Of a stretch of DNA of 64,000 nt, positions 33,983 to 42,734 are shown piece by piece. The translations under genes and the position numbers were made by a program. The notes under the pieces were generated by a model. That model did no database searches, was not told the origin of the DNA, and was given only the letters and a program-made list of their open reading frames with translations. Location of the stretch: assembly GCF_024295805.1 (NCBI RefSeq), contig NZ_JANCLX010000025.1, positions 1 to 64,000 of the forward strand. The letters are read 5' to 3'. The stretch comes from Streptomyces cucumeris. GTDB lineage: Bacteria; Actinomycetota; Actinomycetes; Streptomycetales; Streptomycetaceae. The stretch's first letter is position 1; each line of letters begins with the position of its first letter.

Positions 33983-34576
33983 CTAGCGTGGCGTGGTGTC
34001 GTCGGCTCTGAACGGGCCGCCGTGGCCGGGCACGATGAGGTCGGCGACGGCCAGGACCCGGAGCCGGGAGGCGCGCAACAGCGCACGGTCGGGGGCTACT
34101 GGATCGTCTTCCGGGCCGTCGGCGTGCCACCACAGGTCACCGGCGAAGGCGACGACGCCCGCGTCCGTGCCCGCGAGCAGTGTGATGTCCTCGGCGCTGT
34201 GGCCCGGGGTGCGGATGAGCCGTAGCGACGGGGTGAGCTCGTACCCCTCCGCATCCCGGTTCCGCCACTGATCGCCGAGGTACTCTACCTTGTGATCGTG
34301 TACCCGGGCCCGTCCGAACAGGCCGGCGTTCATGGTGTTGTCCGGGTGGTGATGGCTGAGCACCACGTCGGTGATGTCGTCGGGGCCGAGCCCCAACTCG
34401 GCGAGTGGGCTGAGGATGTGGTCGCGGCTCGCGACCATGCCCGGGTCGAATATCACATGCCGGTCCGCGTCGGATATGTAGGAGACGGTGGCGGCGACGC
34501 CGGGGCCGGTGGAACCGACGTATCCGGTGGTCAGGATCGTGTATGCGGCGCTGCGGCGGAGCGGTGCGTCTGTCAT
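33983..34576 (-). CDS. MBL-fold metallo-hydrolase with HHHPDN motif
   Basis: 197-aa metallo-beta-lactamase-fold protein. The metal motif is SHHHPDN, so the last His of HxHxDH is replaced by Asn; other ligands are in RTPGHSAED, AGDLWWH and VPGHGGPF. The fold is complete and of normal length for a single-domain hydrolase. The Asn change resembles quorum-quenching or MBLAC-type deviants and may alter metal occupancy. It diverges from a GlxA-type regulator with operator-like palindromes in the 81-base gap, so it is the probable target. Substrate unknown. Confidence 0.85.
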   Translation of the reverse strand: MTDAPLRRSAAYTILTTGYVGSTGPGVAATVSYISDADRHVIFDPGMVASRDHILSPLAELGLGPDDITDVVLSHHHPDNTMNAGLFGRARVHDHKVEYLGDQWRNRDAEGYELTPSLRLIRTPGHSAEDITLLAGTDAGVVAFAGDLWWHADGPEDDPVAPDRALLRASRLRVLAVADLIVPGHGGPFRADDTTPR

Positions 34577-34611
34577 GAACGTAATCTTCGCGGGCGGGAC
34601 AGCCGTTCACG

Positions 34612-34649
34612 AGTGGCACAAGTGCCACTGATCGCAGGATCAGTGCCAC
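34612..34649. promoter_or_regulatory. Operator-like repeats between MBL and GlxA-type regulator genes
   Basis: AGTGGCAC-AA-GTGCCACT (34612-34629) is a perfect inverted repeat. A third half-site AGTGCCAC is at 34642-34649, and CTGATC-GCAG-GATCAG (34628-34643) forms a further dyad joining them. Three half-sites in a divergent gap fit binding by the AraC-type protein encoded at 34658, with autoregulation. Confidence 0.6.
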
Positions 34650-34657
34650 ACTGAACC

Positions 34658-35614
34658 GTGCCTCCCTTCGTGAACATCGCCGCATACACCCCGCCCGCAG
34701 TCGGCATGCTCGCGGTCGGCATCGTCGCCGAGGTTTTCGGCCCGCGTGGCGCGACATTTCCCTCCTTCGACTTCGCCCTGTGCACCGACCGGCCAGGGCC
34801 GGTCCCGACCGACCTCGGGGTGCCGCTGACCATCACGCACGGTCTGGACCGGCTCGCCTCGGCCGATCTGGTGATCGCGCTGCCGTGGGCAGGTTTCCGC
34901 ACACCGCTCGCTCCCGCCGTAATCGACGCGCTGTCGGCCGCACACGGGCGTGGCTCACTGGTCGCGGCCCACTGCGTGGGCGCTTTCGCGCTCGCCGACG
35001 CAGGACTGCTCGACGGTCTGCGGGCCACGACCCACTGGCGATTCGCCGAACTGCTCGCTCGTCGTCACCCTGACGTCACGGTCGAGCCCGACGCCCTCTA
35101 CATCGACGAAGGACGCGTCATCACGGGCGCGGGAGCCGCCGCAGGCTTCGATCTCTGCCTGCATCTGCTGAGGCGTGAGTACGGAGCCGCGGTGGCCAAC
35201 GCCATCGCCCGGGATGTGGTGTTGCCCTCCCACCGCGACGGCGGGCAGGCACAGTACCTGGCCGCTCCGGTCCCCGAAGACTGCCGCGACGAGCGTCTCG
35301 CCGAGGTACTCGCCTGGGCCCGCGAGAACCTTCACCGGTCGCTTCCCGTCGCGGAATTGGCCCGGCGCGCCTTGATGAGCAAACGCTCCTTCGCCCGCCG
35401 GTTCACCGCCGCGACCGGTACCACTCCCCACGCCTGGCTGCGGAGCCTGCGTCTGAGCAGAGCCGAGGAACTCCTGGAGACCACGGAACTGCCCCTCGAT
35501 GAAATCGCCCACAGTGTCGGGTACGGAAGCGCGGCCGTCCTGCGCGAGCAGTTCGTGCGCCGCCGGGGCGTACCGCCCCGCGCCTACCGCCGCTCCTTCA
35601 CGAACACGCCGTGA
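34658..35614 (+). CDS. GlxA-type AraC regulator with DJ-1/PfpI domain
   Basis: 318-aa regulator. Residues about 5-175 form a DJ-1/PfpI-like (class I amidotransferase-like) sensor with the nucleophile-elbow position AHCVGAFALADAGL and TTHWRFAELLARRHP. Residues about 215-318 form the AraC-type double HTH (VAELARRALMSKRSFARRFT, then IAHSVGYGSAAVLREQFVRR) ending GVPPRAYRRSF. Regulators of this group sense small metabolites and usually activate catabolic genes. It diverges from the MBL gene, and three symmetric half-sites lie between them. The start GTG at 34658 fits this short gap. Confidence 0.92.
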   Translation: MPPFVNIAAYTPPAVGMLAVGIVAEVFGPRGATFPSFDFALCTDRPGPVPTDLGVPLTITHGLDRLASADLVIALPWAGFRTPLAPAVIDALSAAHGRGSLVAAHCVGAFALADAGLLDGLRATTHWRFAELLARRHPDVTVEPDALYIDEGRVITGAGAAAGFDLCLHLLRREYGAAVANAIARDVVLPSHRDGGQAQYLAAPVPEDCRDERLAEVLAWARENLHRSLPVAELARRALMSKRSFARRFTAATGTTPHAWLRSLRLSRAEELLETTELPLDEIAHSVGYGSAAVLREQFVRRRGVPPRAYRRSFTNTP

Positions 35615-35625
35615 GGAACACGGCC

Positions 35626-35776
35626 CGCAGAACTCCGTCGACCACCGCGAGCGTCACGCGGTCGAATGCGGCATCAACCGCTGGAGGGAGCACCGGGCCG
35701 TGGCCACGAGATACGACAGCTTGCGGTCCGCTTCGAAGCCACGGTCCACATCGCGGCCATCAGCGAGTGGCTGTGA
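35626..35776 (+). pseudogene. C-terminal remnant of an IS5-type transposase
   Basis: One frame reads DHRERHAVECGINRWREHRA, then VATRYDS; after a one-base shift near 35720 the frame reads LAVRFEATVHIAAISEWL and stops at 35776. This is the conserved C-terminus of a Streptomyces IS5-type transposase. Only the tail remains. Confidence 0.7.
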
Positions 35777-35806
35777 CCAGCATCTTCGTGATCAGCCCAG
35801 TGTCCA

Positions 35807-36250
35807 TCACCGATTCTCCGCCTCGAATGCCTGGGTGACGGCGAGGCTGTCCTCGTAGACATGGTGCCGGGTGACAAGGCCATCTTCGACGGTGAGATGC
35901 AGAGCGAACCGGGCTCGATACGCACGTCCGGTTGGCCGGGCGGTCTGACGGATCTCGCCGAGCACGACCGCATCGTTCCCGTCGATGAGGATCCGCTCGA
36001 CCTCAGTCGCCGCGCCCTCCGGCACATGGTGTTCGGCAAGCTCGCGATAGTGGGCGGCCGCGTCGGCCCGGGAGGACCGGTGACGGATCCACGGCGTGGC
36101 GGTGCGGCCGTGCTCGGCCTCCGGCCAGTCGAGCTTCCAATCGCCCTGCTCGGCATACAGCTCAGCGATGCGCTCAGGGTCGCCCTCGCCAATTCTGCGC
36201 AGCAACTCCTCCACCACTGTGCGCGTGTTCGTAGGTGCGGATACAGACAT
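35807..36250 (-). CDS. NTF2-like/SnoaL-domain protein
   Basis: 147-aa protein of the nuclear-transport-factor-2-like superfamily. It has the opening helix TVVEELLRRIGEGDPERIAE, the LYAEQGDWKLDWP turn and the curved beta-sheet VERILIDGNDAVVLGEIRQ, RFALHLTVEDGLVTRHHVYE. Small SnoaL-like members act as ring isomerases/cyclases or as orphan binding proteins; no catalytic set is clear. I chose the ATG at 36250 (MSVSAPTN) with GGAGAGG upstream rather than the much longer frame, which is Arg/Pro-rich and not conserved-looking. It stands alone. Confidence 0.82.
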   Translation of the reverse strand: MSVSAPTNTRTVVEELLRRIGEGDPERIAELYAEQGDWKLDWPEAEHGRTATPWIRHRSSRADAAAHYRELAEHHVPEGAATEVERILIDGNDAVVLGEIRQTARPTGRAYRARFALHLTVEDGLVTRHHVYEDSLAVTQAFEAENR

Positions 36251-36556
36251 GGCAGGCCTCTCCATCCCGGTCCGCGTCCTCCGACGCGGAGAGATCATCC
36301 ACCCTGCCTGCCCGGGGACGCCGAAACCATTACCTCTGAAGTATGGAAGCTCGTCACCAAGATCCGCTTTCGATACACGCCCTGGTGCACGGTCTGCCGT
36401 AGCCGGCGGCGTCGCTGGGGATCGGCTCGCGAGGATGAGGTCCTCCCGCTTCAACCGCAAGCTCCAGGCCCAGGCTGGCAAGCCGCTCGTCGTATACGTC
36501 CTGCAATGGGGATGGCGGCCAGGGCTCATAGAGAGTGGCGAGGTCTGTCGGGGGTC

Positions 36557-36763
36557 TCACCTGTCCGTTCTGGATGCTCCTTCCGGGTTCTCGCCCGTGC
36601 CGCCGGTGAGCCGGGCGGGCGCGGGACCGCCTCCAGCCACGCAGCGTAAGCACTGGCATGGTGGCCATGCCGAGGTGAGCAGCGGAGCCAGCGGCTCATT
36701 GCTGCGGATCACCCTTTCGGCACCCCACGTCCGGCCACTGTCACGGGAGACGCGGAGGCTCAT
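36557..36763 (-). CDS. Small hypothetical protein
   Basis: About 68-aa protein beginning MSLRVSRDSGRTWGAERVI, then APLLTSAWPPCQCLRC. The pattern of a basic strand, a hydrophobic L-L-T-WPPC segment and paired cysteines is familiar from small uncharacterised Streptomyces proteins. The frame extends a few codons upstream to 36796. Coding is plausible but not certain. No neighbour explains it, and I see nothing else supportable in 36251-36556 or 36764-36940. Confidence 0.42.
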   Translation of the reverse strand: MSLRVSRDSGRTWGAERVIRSNEPLAPLLTSAWPPCQCLRCVAGGGPAPARLTGGTGENPEGASRTDR

Positions 36764-36940
36764 CAGCCGCTGTGCTCTTTCCGCTTTCTCCATCACGATC
36801 CGCCTCTTCTGTCGCGTTCGGCCGTGATGGTGCCGCGAACGTCCAGGACAGCGCGACGACGTAAGAGGCGTTGTTCAGGCGTCCTCCAAAGGGCGTCATT
36901 TCGGTGTCATTATCGAGGGATCGTGGCTAGCGTTGACACC

Positions 36941-37720
36941 ATGACAACCGAGGTTCACGTACCGAACGACGCGCTCAGGGCCGTGCGCATCGGCCTGCGG
37001 ATGAGCCAGGACGACTTGGCGAAGGCACTCCGCCGGGCGGGTGCCGAATCAGGCGAACGGAACGAGGCCAGTAAGCGGCTCGTCCAGCGTTGGGAAGCAG
37101 GTATCAGCAGGTCGCCGAGGCCGGTGTACATCCGAGCACTGGAGAGGGTCACAGGCATGCCGATCGAGTCGTTGGGGTTCGCCCCGCAGGTGCCCATGGG
37201 ACGAGTCCACGACGACGGGGCGGGAGGCCACGACATGGCCCCCAGTGCCGAAGGTGTAGCACCCGCCTCCGCAGAGACCCGGGCGGCCGTGCAGACGGCC
37301 GGGGACAACTACAGCGGCGTATGGCTCTCCCGCTACGAGTTCTACTCATCGGGTCGTGAGGACGTCTTCGAGGGCAGGCACTACGTCGTGCTCGTCCAGC
37401 ACGGCAACCGCTTGACCGGGCGATCGTTGAAGGGGGCATCGCTGAACCCGGACTCCCCGCTCTCCCTCGATCTCACGGTTGACCGGAGCGTGATCACGGG
37501 TACCTGGACCGAGCAGACGGCCACGGACGGTTACTACCAGGGAGCGAGCTACCACGGCGCGATTCAGATGCTTGTGGAACCCACGAGCCGCCGCATGGCT
37601 GGCAAGTGGGTCGGATTCGGCAAGGACTTCGACGTCAACACCGGACCCTGGGAGCTCAGGCTCATGGATACGTCGACGTCCAAAGCGACCCTGGAGCGCT
37701 ACAGCGTCCCACCCGAGTGA
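36941..37720 (+). CDS. XRE-type HTH protein with C-terminal beta-rich domain
   Basis: 259-aa protein. Residues about 8-70 form an XRE HTH (LRAVRIGLRMSQDDLAKALR, RLVQRWEAGISRSPRPVYIR, ALERVTGMPIESLGF). A linker of about 40 residues leads to a C-terminal domain (about 125-259) built of strands: YSGVWLSRYEFYSS, RHYVVLVQHGNRLTGRSL, LDLTVDRSVITGTWTEQTA and GKWVGFGKDFDVNTGPWELR, resembling a lipocalin-like or calycin barrel. I chose the ATG at 36941 with -10-like TAGCGT 14 bases before it, implying a leaderless transcript. Probably a DNA-binding sensor of an unknown ligand. Confidence 0.75.
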   Translation: MTTEVHVPNDALRAVRIGLRMSQDDLAKALRRAGAESGERNEASKRLVQRWEAGISRSPRPVYIRALERVTGMPIESLGFAPQVPMGRVHDDGAGGHDMAPSAEGVAPASAETRAAVQTAGDNYSGVWLSRYEFYSSGREDVFEGRHYVVLVQHGNRLTGRSLKGASLNPDSPLSLDLTVDRSVITGTWTEQTATDGYYQGASYHGAIQMLVEPTSRRMAGKWVGFGKDFDVNTGPWELRLMDTSTSKATLERYSVPPE

Positions 37721-38031
37721 CCGGACCGGGTTCTCACAACGCGTCGCCAGCGGTGGGTCCTTCTCTGCCGTTCTGTGGCCTTCCTGGCCCGAGTCCCGTG
37801 ACAGCAGGTCTCGCTCGGAGGTGCTTGAGGGTACGGCCGTGAGGGGCGGGAATGAGCGGGCCGGTTGCCTCTAAAAGCTCTTTAGTTGTGGACCGCTGGG
37901 AGCAGCGGGAGGACGCGTGGGTGACCCGGGCCCGGCTGTGCTTCTCCTGCGGCGACCAGGGACCGTACTGGGGTGACTGGCGGACTCCGACGACGTCGGG
38001 GGACGTCACCAGTGCCCGCCGTGCCTGGCGG
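37721..38031. other. Intergenic region with a possible coding scrap
   Basis: On the plus strand, about 37885-38000 read VDRWEQREDAWVTRARLCFS, then CGDQGPYWGDWRTP with strong GC3, but the frame runs into the antisense monooxygenase gene and has no homolog I recognise. I do not call it a gene. Confidence 0.35.
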
Positions 38032-39153
38032 TCAGGATGGCTGGACTTGGTCGAAGACGGCGAGGGCTTCGGCGGGGTCCGGGCTCACCAGGCGTTCCAG
38101 GCCTGCCGTGGTGATCTTCGCCCACCTGGCGGCCCGTGACCACATCTGTTCCTCGAAGGCACGGACGGCGTCGTCCAGATCTCCGGGGCCGGCGGTGGCG
38201 ATGGACTCGGCGAGCTCGGCGCCTTCCAGCATCGCGAGGTTCGCGCCCGCCCCCAAGGGGGGCATCAGATGGGCGGCGTCGCCCAGTAGCGTCACCCCGC
38301 CGACGTGGGTCCAGGTGTGGTCCACGGGCAGGACGTAGAGGGGGCGGTGGACGAAGGCGGTGCCGTGGCGGAGGAGGTCGAGGACGGGAGCGGCCCAGCC
38401 GTCGAACAGGGCCAGCAGGCTCGTTCGGACGGCCTCGACGTCGGCCAGGTCCAGGTTCGTGTGCCAGTCCAGCGGCGCGCGGAACCGGGCGTATACCTTG
38501 ACGTGGCCGCCGCTGTTGCGCTGGGCGACGAGGCTTCGGTTCACGCCGTACACCGCCATGGAACCGTCGCCGATCAGCCGGGCGAGGTCCGGGTGGCCGG
38601 TGTCGACGTCGTCGAGGGAGGTCTCGATCGAGGTGACGCCGGTGTAGTGCGGCGCCACCGACGTGAGTGCCGGACGGACCCGGGACCAGGCGCCGTCCGC
38701 GCCGACCACGAGGTCGAACGCCTCCTGTCGCCCGTCCGCGAAGTGGACCAGCACGCCGTCCCGGGTTCCCGGCACCACCCGCGTCACGCTCCGCCCCCAC
38801 TGGACGTCGAGGGAGCCGAGCAGCAGGTCACGTAGCTGTCCGCGGTCGATCTCGGGGTTGGCCTGTTCATCCGGATTGGGTTGCCAGTCGCGCAGGACGG
38901 TCCCGTCCGTGTCCAGGATGCGCATGGCCTGCCCCTCGGGACGGGACAGCGTCTGGAACTCCGTCAGCAGCCCGGCCTTGTCCAGCGCGAGCTGACCCAG
39001 TCCTCGGTGCAGGTCGAGCGTGCCGCCCGGGGGGCGGGCGTCGGGGGCGGGATCGCGTTCGAGGATGGCGACCGGATGACCGTAACGGTGCAGAACACGG
39101 GCGAAGGTAAGACCGGCAGGACCGCTGCCGACCACTGCGATACGACGTCTCAT
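38032..39153 (-). CDS. FAD-dependent monooxygenase (TetX/PHBH-like)
   Basis: 373-aa flavoprotein hydroxylase. FAD motifs: GSGPAGLTFARVLHRYG (GxGxxG) at the N-terminus, LVVGADGAWSRVRPAL (DG) in the middle and GVTLLGDAAHLMPPLGAGAN (GD) near residue 270. The ATG at 39153 (MRRRIAVVG) is used. The family hydroxylates aromatic or polyketide substrates with NADPH and oxygen and includes tetracycline-inactivating TetX. It diverges from a TetR-type regulator with palindromic sites, a typical inducible-resistance or detoxification layout. Substrate unknown. Confidence 0.9.
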   Translation of the reverse strand: MRRRIAVVGSGPAGLTFARVLHRYGHPVAILERDPAPDARPPGGTLDLHRGLGQLALDKAGLLTEFQTLSRPEGQAMRILDTDGTVLRDWQPNPDEQANPEIDRGQLRDLLLGSLDVQWGRSVTRVVPGTRDGVLVHFADGRQEAFDLVVGADGAWSRVRPALTSVAPHYTGVTSIETSLDDVDTGHPDLARLIGDGSMAVYGVNRSLVAQRNSGGHVKVYARFRAPLDWHTNLDLADVEAVRTSLLALFDGWAAPVLDLLRHGTAFVHRPLYVLPVDHTWTHVGGVTLLGDAAHLMPPLGAGANLAMLEGAELAESIATAGPGDLDDAVRAFEEQMWSRAARWAKITTAGLERLVSPDPAEALAVFDQVQPS

Positions 39154-39157
39154 GTCG

Positions 39158-39190
39158 ATACACTGTATTGGATCAATGCGATGCATCGCA
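39158..39190. promoter_or_regulatory. Palindromic operators between monooxygenase and TetR genes
   Basis: The 53-base divergent gap has a perfect 14-base palindrome TGCGATGCATCGCA (39177-39190) and ATACA-C-TGTAT (39158-39168). A partial half-site ACGATGCG follows at about 39197. Both sites lie where bound repressor would cover both promoters. Confidence 0.65.
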
Positions 39191-39206
39191 ACGGTACGAT
39201 GCGCCT

Positions 39207-39899
39207 ATGACCGTGTGGGACCGACCGGAGCCGCCGAATCAACCCGTGCCGCTCGACCGGGAGCGGATCGTCACCGCCGCCGTCGCGCTGGCCGACGAGG
39301 GCGGGCTGGAGGCGGTGTCCTTGCGTAAGATCGCCGCCCGCCTGGACGCCGGTCCCATGCGGCTGTACCGATACATCTCCACCAAGGAGGAGTTGTTCGA
39401 CCTCATGGTGGACGAGGTGTACGCCGAGATCCGCCCCGAGGAGCAGCCCGGTGACTGGCGGGAGGCGCTGGGTATCCTCGCCCGGCGCACCAGACAGGCC
39501 GCGCTGCGCCACGAATGGCTGGCCGATCTGCTCGGCGGTCGCCCGGCCCTGGGCCCGAACGGCCTCGCCATGACCGAGGCCACTCTGTCCGCCTTCGACG
39601 GCGTCGCCGACATCGACACCGTGCTGCGCGCCGTGGAGACCGTCAGCTCCTACTTCATCGGCGCGATCAGACGCGAGATCGCGAACCTGCGGGCCGAACG
39701 CTCCACGGGTCTGTCCAAGCACGACTGGCAGCGCGCCCGCGGCCCGCATGTGACGAGCATGTTGGCCACGGGCCGCTTCCCGGCGCTGACCAAGGCCGTG
39801 CACGACGGCGCCGACGTGGACGCCGAGACATCCTTCGCGACCGGCCTGGAGTGGGTCCTCGACGCCGTGGCCGCCAAACTCGCCACGCCGCCGGCGTGA
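39207..39899 (+). CDS. TetR-family repressor of the monooxygenase
   Basis: 230-aa regulator with TetR HTH (IVTAAVALADEGGLEAVSLR, then KIAARLDAGPMRLYRYISTK) and the C-terminal domain type of tetracycline-repressor-like proteins (YAEIRPEEQPGDWREALGIL, AVETVSSYFIGAIRREIANL). The ATG at 39207 (MTVWDRPEP) is chosen because the longer frame would start inside the operator. It diverges from a TetX-like monooxygenase gene, a pairing resembling drug-inducible resistance modules. Confidence 0.9.
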   Translation: MTVWDRPEPPNQPVPLDRERIVTAAVALADEGGLEAVSLRKIAARLDAGPMRLYRYISTKEELFDLMVDEVYAEIRPEEQPGDWREALGILARRTRQAALRHEWLADLLGGRPALGPNGLAMTEATLSAFDGVADIDTVLRAVETVSSYFIGAIRREIANLRAERSTGLSKHDWQRARGPHVTSMLATGRFPALTKAVHDGADVDAETSFATGLEWVLDAVAAKLATPPA

Positions 39900-39963
39900 C
39901 ACTCGGCTCCTGCCGAATCCGGGGCAAGCCCCTCTACGCAAGCCCCCGAACGCCACGCGGTCT

Positions 39964-40755
39964 TCATGCCTCGGCTGCCTCCCGACGGAGGAAGTCGAGG
40001 ACGAGTGGACTCGCTCGGGCACGGAACTCTTCGAAGTAGGCGTGCCGGGCCCCGGGGATGAGCGTCATCCGGGCACCAGGAATCCGGTCGGCGAGCAGGG
40101 GTGCGTTCGCGGCGGGGTTGAGGAGGTCATCGCCGCCGTGCAGGACCAGCGTGGGTGCGCTGATGGCGGGCAGTTCATCCCACGCGTCATGGTCGCGACT
40201 CGCGGTCAGGTGTGCGCGACGCGCACGGGCGGACTTGGTGGGGTCACCCAGGGTCTGATACGGGGCGGAGTGGGCGGCCAGCCAGGCCGGGGTGTACATC
40301 AGTTCAGCCAGGGCCCGCTGCGCCGCGGCCACGTCGGGCACCGCCAGGGACCGGCGGACCTCGTTGCTGCGTTCCAGGCTGAGCGGCCCACCAGGGGAGG
40401 TGCAGCCCAGTATCAGTCCACGGACCCGTTCCGGGTGCCGGATGGCCAGCCACTGGGCCACCCGCCCGCCCATGGAGGTGCCGTAGACGTCCGCACGTTC
40501 GATGCCCAGGTCGTCGAGCACCGCGATCATGTCGCGCGCGAACTGCTCTGTGCTGTAAGGCGTTCGGGGCTCGTCGCTCTCGCCGGTGCCGCGATAGTCG
40601 AGCGTCACGGTGCTGTGCGCGGCGTGGAAGTCCTCGCGGATGCCGTCCCACCAGTGGTGGCTGTTGGCCTGGCCGGCGAGCAGAACGAGTGGCGGGCCCT
40701 CGCCACGGAGTTGGTAGGCGATGCGGGCACCGTCCGGGGTCGTCGTGTGCGGCAA
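39964..40755 (-). CDS. Alpha/beta-fold hydrolase
   Basis: About 263-aa hydrolase. Oxyanion region PPLVLLAGQANSHHWWDGI, nucleophile elbow DVYGTSMGGRVAQWLA (GxSxG), acid in LVLHGGDDLLNPAANA and catalytic His in IPGARHAYFEEF. I favour the TTG at 40755 (LPHTTTPDGARIAYQ), which directly starts the conserved fold and follows AGAGGA; the frame stays open to 40860, adding a Pro/Arg-rich stretch. The group includes 3-oxoadipate enol-lactonase-like and general esterases; substrate unknown. Its C-terminal end has a partial copy at about 31500. Confidence 0.85.
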   Translation of the reverse strand: MPHTTTPDGARIAYQLRGEGPPLVLLAGQANSHHWWDGIREDFHAAHSTVTLDYRGTGESDEPRTPYSTEQFARDMIAVLDDLGIERADVYGTSMGGRVAQWLAIRHPERVRGLILGCTSPGGPLSLERSNEVRRSLAVPDVAAAQRALAELMYTPAWLAAHSAPYQTLGDPTKSARARRAHLTASRDHDAWDELPAISAPTLVLHGGDDLLNPAANAPLLADRIPGARMTLIPGARHAYFEEFRARASPLVLDFLRREAAEA

Positions 40756-41083
40756 GGGAGGATCCTCTCGAACCGGTGAGGGGCCCGGCTGCTGCGGTGT
40801 GACGGCCGTCGGCCGCCGGGACGGCGGCGCCGCCCCCTCGCGACCGTACGGGAGCGACACCCGCGAACCGCTACCCGCTACCCGCTACCGGACGAGTGCC
40901 ATCTCGCGCCCTGGGACCGGTGAACCGGGAGCCGGACGCCGAGCTGAAGGCCGTTCCGGGCGGGTGTCGGCAATCTGTCGGAGGCCGGCGGACCGACGTC
41001 GGGGGCTTGTCGGCGGGGCCAGGCACCTTTCCTGAGACGACCGCCGGAGATCACCGGGCGGTCCCGATCCCGGAGGAGCCACC

Positions 41084-42214
41084 ATGCACACGCCCGTCAC
41101 GATCATCGGCGCCGGACTCGGCGGGCTCACGCTGGCCCGTGTCCTGCACGTCCACGGAATCCCGGTCACGGTCTACGAGGCCGAGTCCTCCCCGTCGGCG
41201 CGCACACAGGGCGGGATGCTCGACATCCACGACTACAACGGGCAACTCGCCCTCAAGGCGGCCGGCCTGATGGACGAGTTCCACACCATCATCATCGAGG
41301 GCCGCCAGACGATGCGGCTCATCGAGCAGGACGGGACCGTTCTGCACGAGATGGCCGACGACGGCACGGGTGGACGCCCCGAGGTGCAGCGCGGGGAGCT
41401 GCGACGGATCCTGCTCGACTCGCTGCCGGCCGACACCGTCCGGTGGGGGCACAAGGTCAGCGGCACCCGCGCCCTCGGCGCGGGCCGTCATGAGGTGACG
41501 TTCGCCGACGGCGGCACCGTCATCACCAGCCTGTTGGTCGGCGCGGACGGCGCATGGTCGCGGGTCCGGCCGCTGCTCTCCGACGCCACGCCCGAGTACG
41601 TCGGCACGTCGTTCGTCGAGACCTATCTGTTCGACGCTGACACCCAGCACACCGGCACCGCGAAGGTGGTTGGCGGCGGGTCGATGATCGCGCCCTCGCC
41701 GGGCAAGGAGATCTTCGCTCACCGGGAAAGCGGTGACACCCTGCACGCCTACGTGGCACTGTCCAGGCCGCATGACTGGTTTGCCGCCATCGATTTCACG
41801 GATGCCTCCGCCGCGGCCGCGCGGATTGCGCGGGAGTTCGACGGCTGGGCACCGGAGCTCACCGCGCTGATCACGGACGCCGATATCGTACCTGTTCTGC
41901 GCCCTCACTACGCCTTGCCGACCGAGCACCGGTGGGACCGAGTGCCGGGGGTGACTCTGCTCGGTGACGCCGCCCACCTCGCAGCCCCGAACGGCGAAGG
42001 CGCCAACCTGGCCATGCTCGACGGTGCCGAACTCGGCAAGACCCTCGCCGCGCATCCCGACGACACCGAGGCCGCGCTCACCGAGTACGAACAAGCCATG
42101 TTCGCCCGCGGCAGCGAGGCCGTCACTTTTGAAGGCACCGAAGTCCACGGGATCGACTCCGAGAACAACACAGCCCAGGCCATGCTCAAGATGATCAACG
42201 AACAGGGTCGATAA
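41084..42214 (+). CDS. FAD-dependent monooxygenase (TetX-like), second copy type
   Basis: 376-aa flavoprotein. GAGLGGLTLARVLHVHG binds the ADP part of FAD, LLVGADGAWSRVRPLL is the DG motif, and GVTLLGDAAHLAAPNGEGAN is the GD motif; ALPTEHRWDRVPG precedes it as in TetX. GAGGAGCCACC gives a strong ribosome-binding site for the ATG. It is related to, but clearly diverged from, the monooxygenase at 38032-39153. No regulator is adjacent. It likely hydroxylates an aromatic xenobiotic or antibiotic; the substrate is not evident. The alpha/beta hydrolase upstream is divergent from it. Confidence 0.9.
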   Translation: MHTPVTIIGAGLGGLTLARVLHVHGIPVTVYEAESSPSARTQGGMLDIHDYNGQLALKAAGLMDEFHTIIIEGRQTMRLIEQDGTVLHEMADDGTGGRPEVQRGELRRILLDSLPADTVRWGHKVSGTRALGAGRHEVTFADGGTVITSLLVGADGAWSRVRPLLSDATPEYVGTSFVETYLFDADTQHTGTAKVVGGGSMIAPSPGKEIFAHRESGDTLHAYVALSRPHDWFAAIDFTDASAAAARIAREFDGWAPELTALITDADIVPVLRPHYALPTEHRWDRVPGVTLLGDAAHLAAPNGEGANLAMLDGAELGKTLAAHPDDTEAALTEYEQAMFARGSEAVTFEGTEVHGIDSENNTAQAMLKMINEQGR

Positions 42215-42337
42215 GCCACTCCCCCGGGCCGAAATCGCCGAGCAGCCCGACATGATCGCCCGGACAAGTCCCAGGCAGCGTCTTGTCGATCATGCATCGA
42301 GCCACATGAGAGTGCTCGCCAGGGTGATGGCCGCGAG

Positions 42338-42635
42338 GTAGCGGCGGGCCGGAGCGCGAGCAACGGGCCGAGATGGTTGATGATGCGGTCGGCCGCGGAC
42401 TTCGAGATGCCGAACAGCGGGGCGAGCTGGCGCAGCGTCAAGTTGGTGCACCAGTAAGCCGCGAGCAGCAGCACCCGGTCTTCCAGCGGCAGCTCCACGG
42501 TCGGCCGCGGCGGACCGCGTCCGGGCTTTCACGCCGCAGCGTCGTCACCAACTTGCCGAAGCAGCGGGGGCTCAGCCCGGTGAACGGGGCAATCCAGGAG
42601 GGCTGCGACGCCGTGATCACACCAGCCACGGCCAC
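42338..42635 (-). pseudogene. N-terminal remnant of an IS5-family transposase, frameshifted
   Basis: Reading down from 42635, one frame gives SWIAPFTGLSPRCFGKLVTT; after a frameshift near 42498 another frame gives PLEDRVLLLAAYWCTNLTLR, then QLAPLFGISKSAADRIINHL. This is the N-terminal and HTH part of a Streptomyces IS5-type transposase; the DDE domain is gone. The 120 bases on its left (42215-42337) show nothing else. Confidence 0.7.
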
Positions 42636-42734
42636 GATCGTCCCATGGCACGCTCACCTGCCCGATCTGGAGGTGTGGTCACGACTCTGCCACCGCGGGA
42701 TCACCCGAGCTGCCGACCGGGGTACGGTCTGCAC

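Noticed and set aside
41051..42253. 400-aa minus-strand open frame
   Set aside because: Antisense shadow of the FAD monooxygenase gene.
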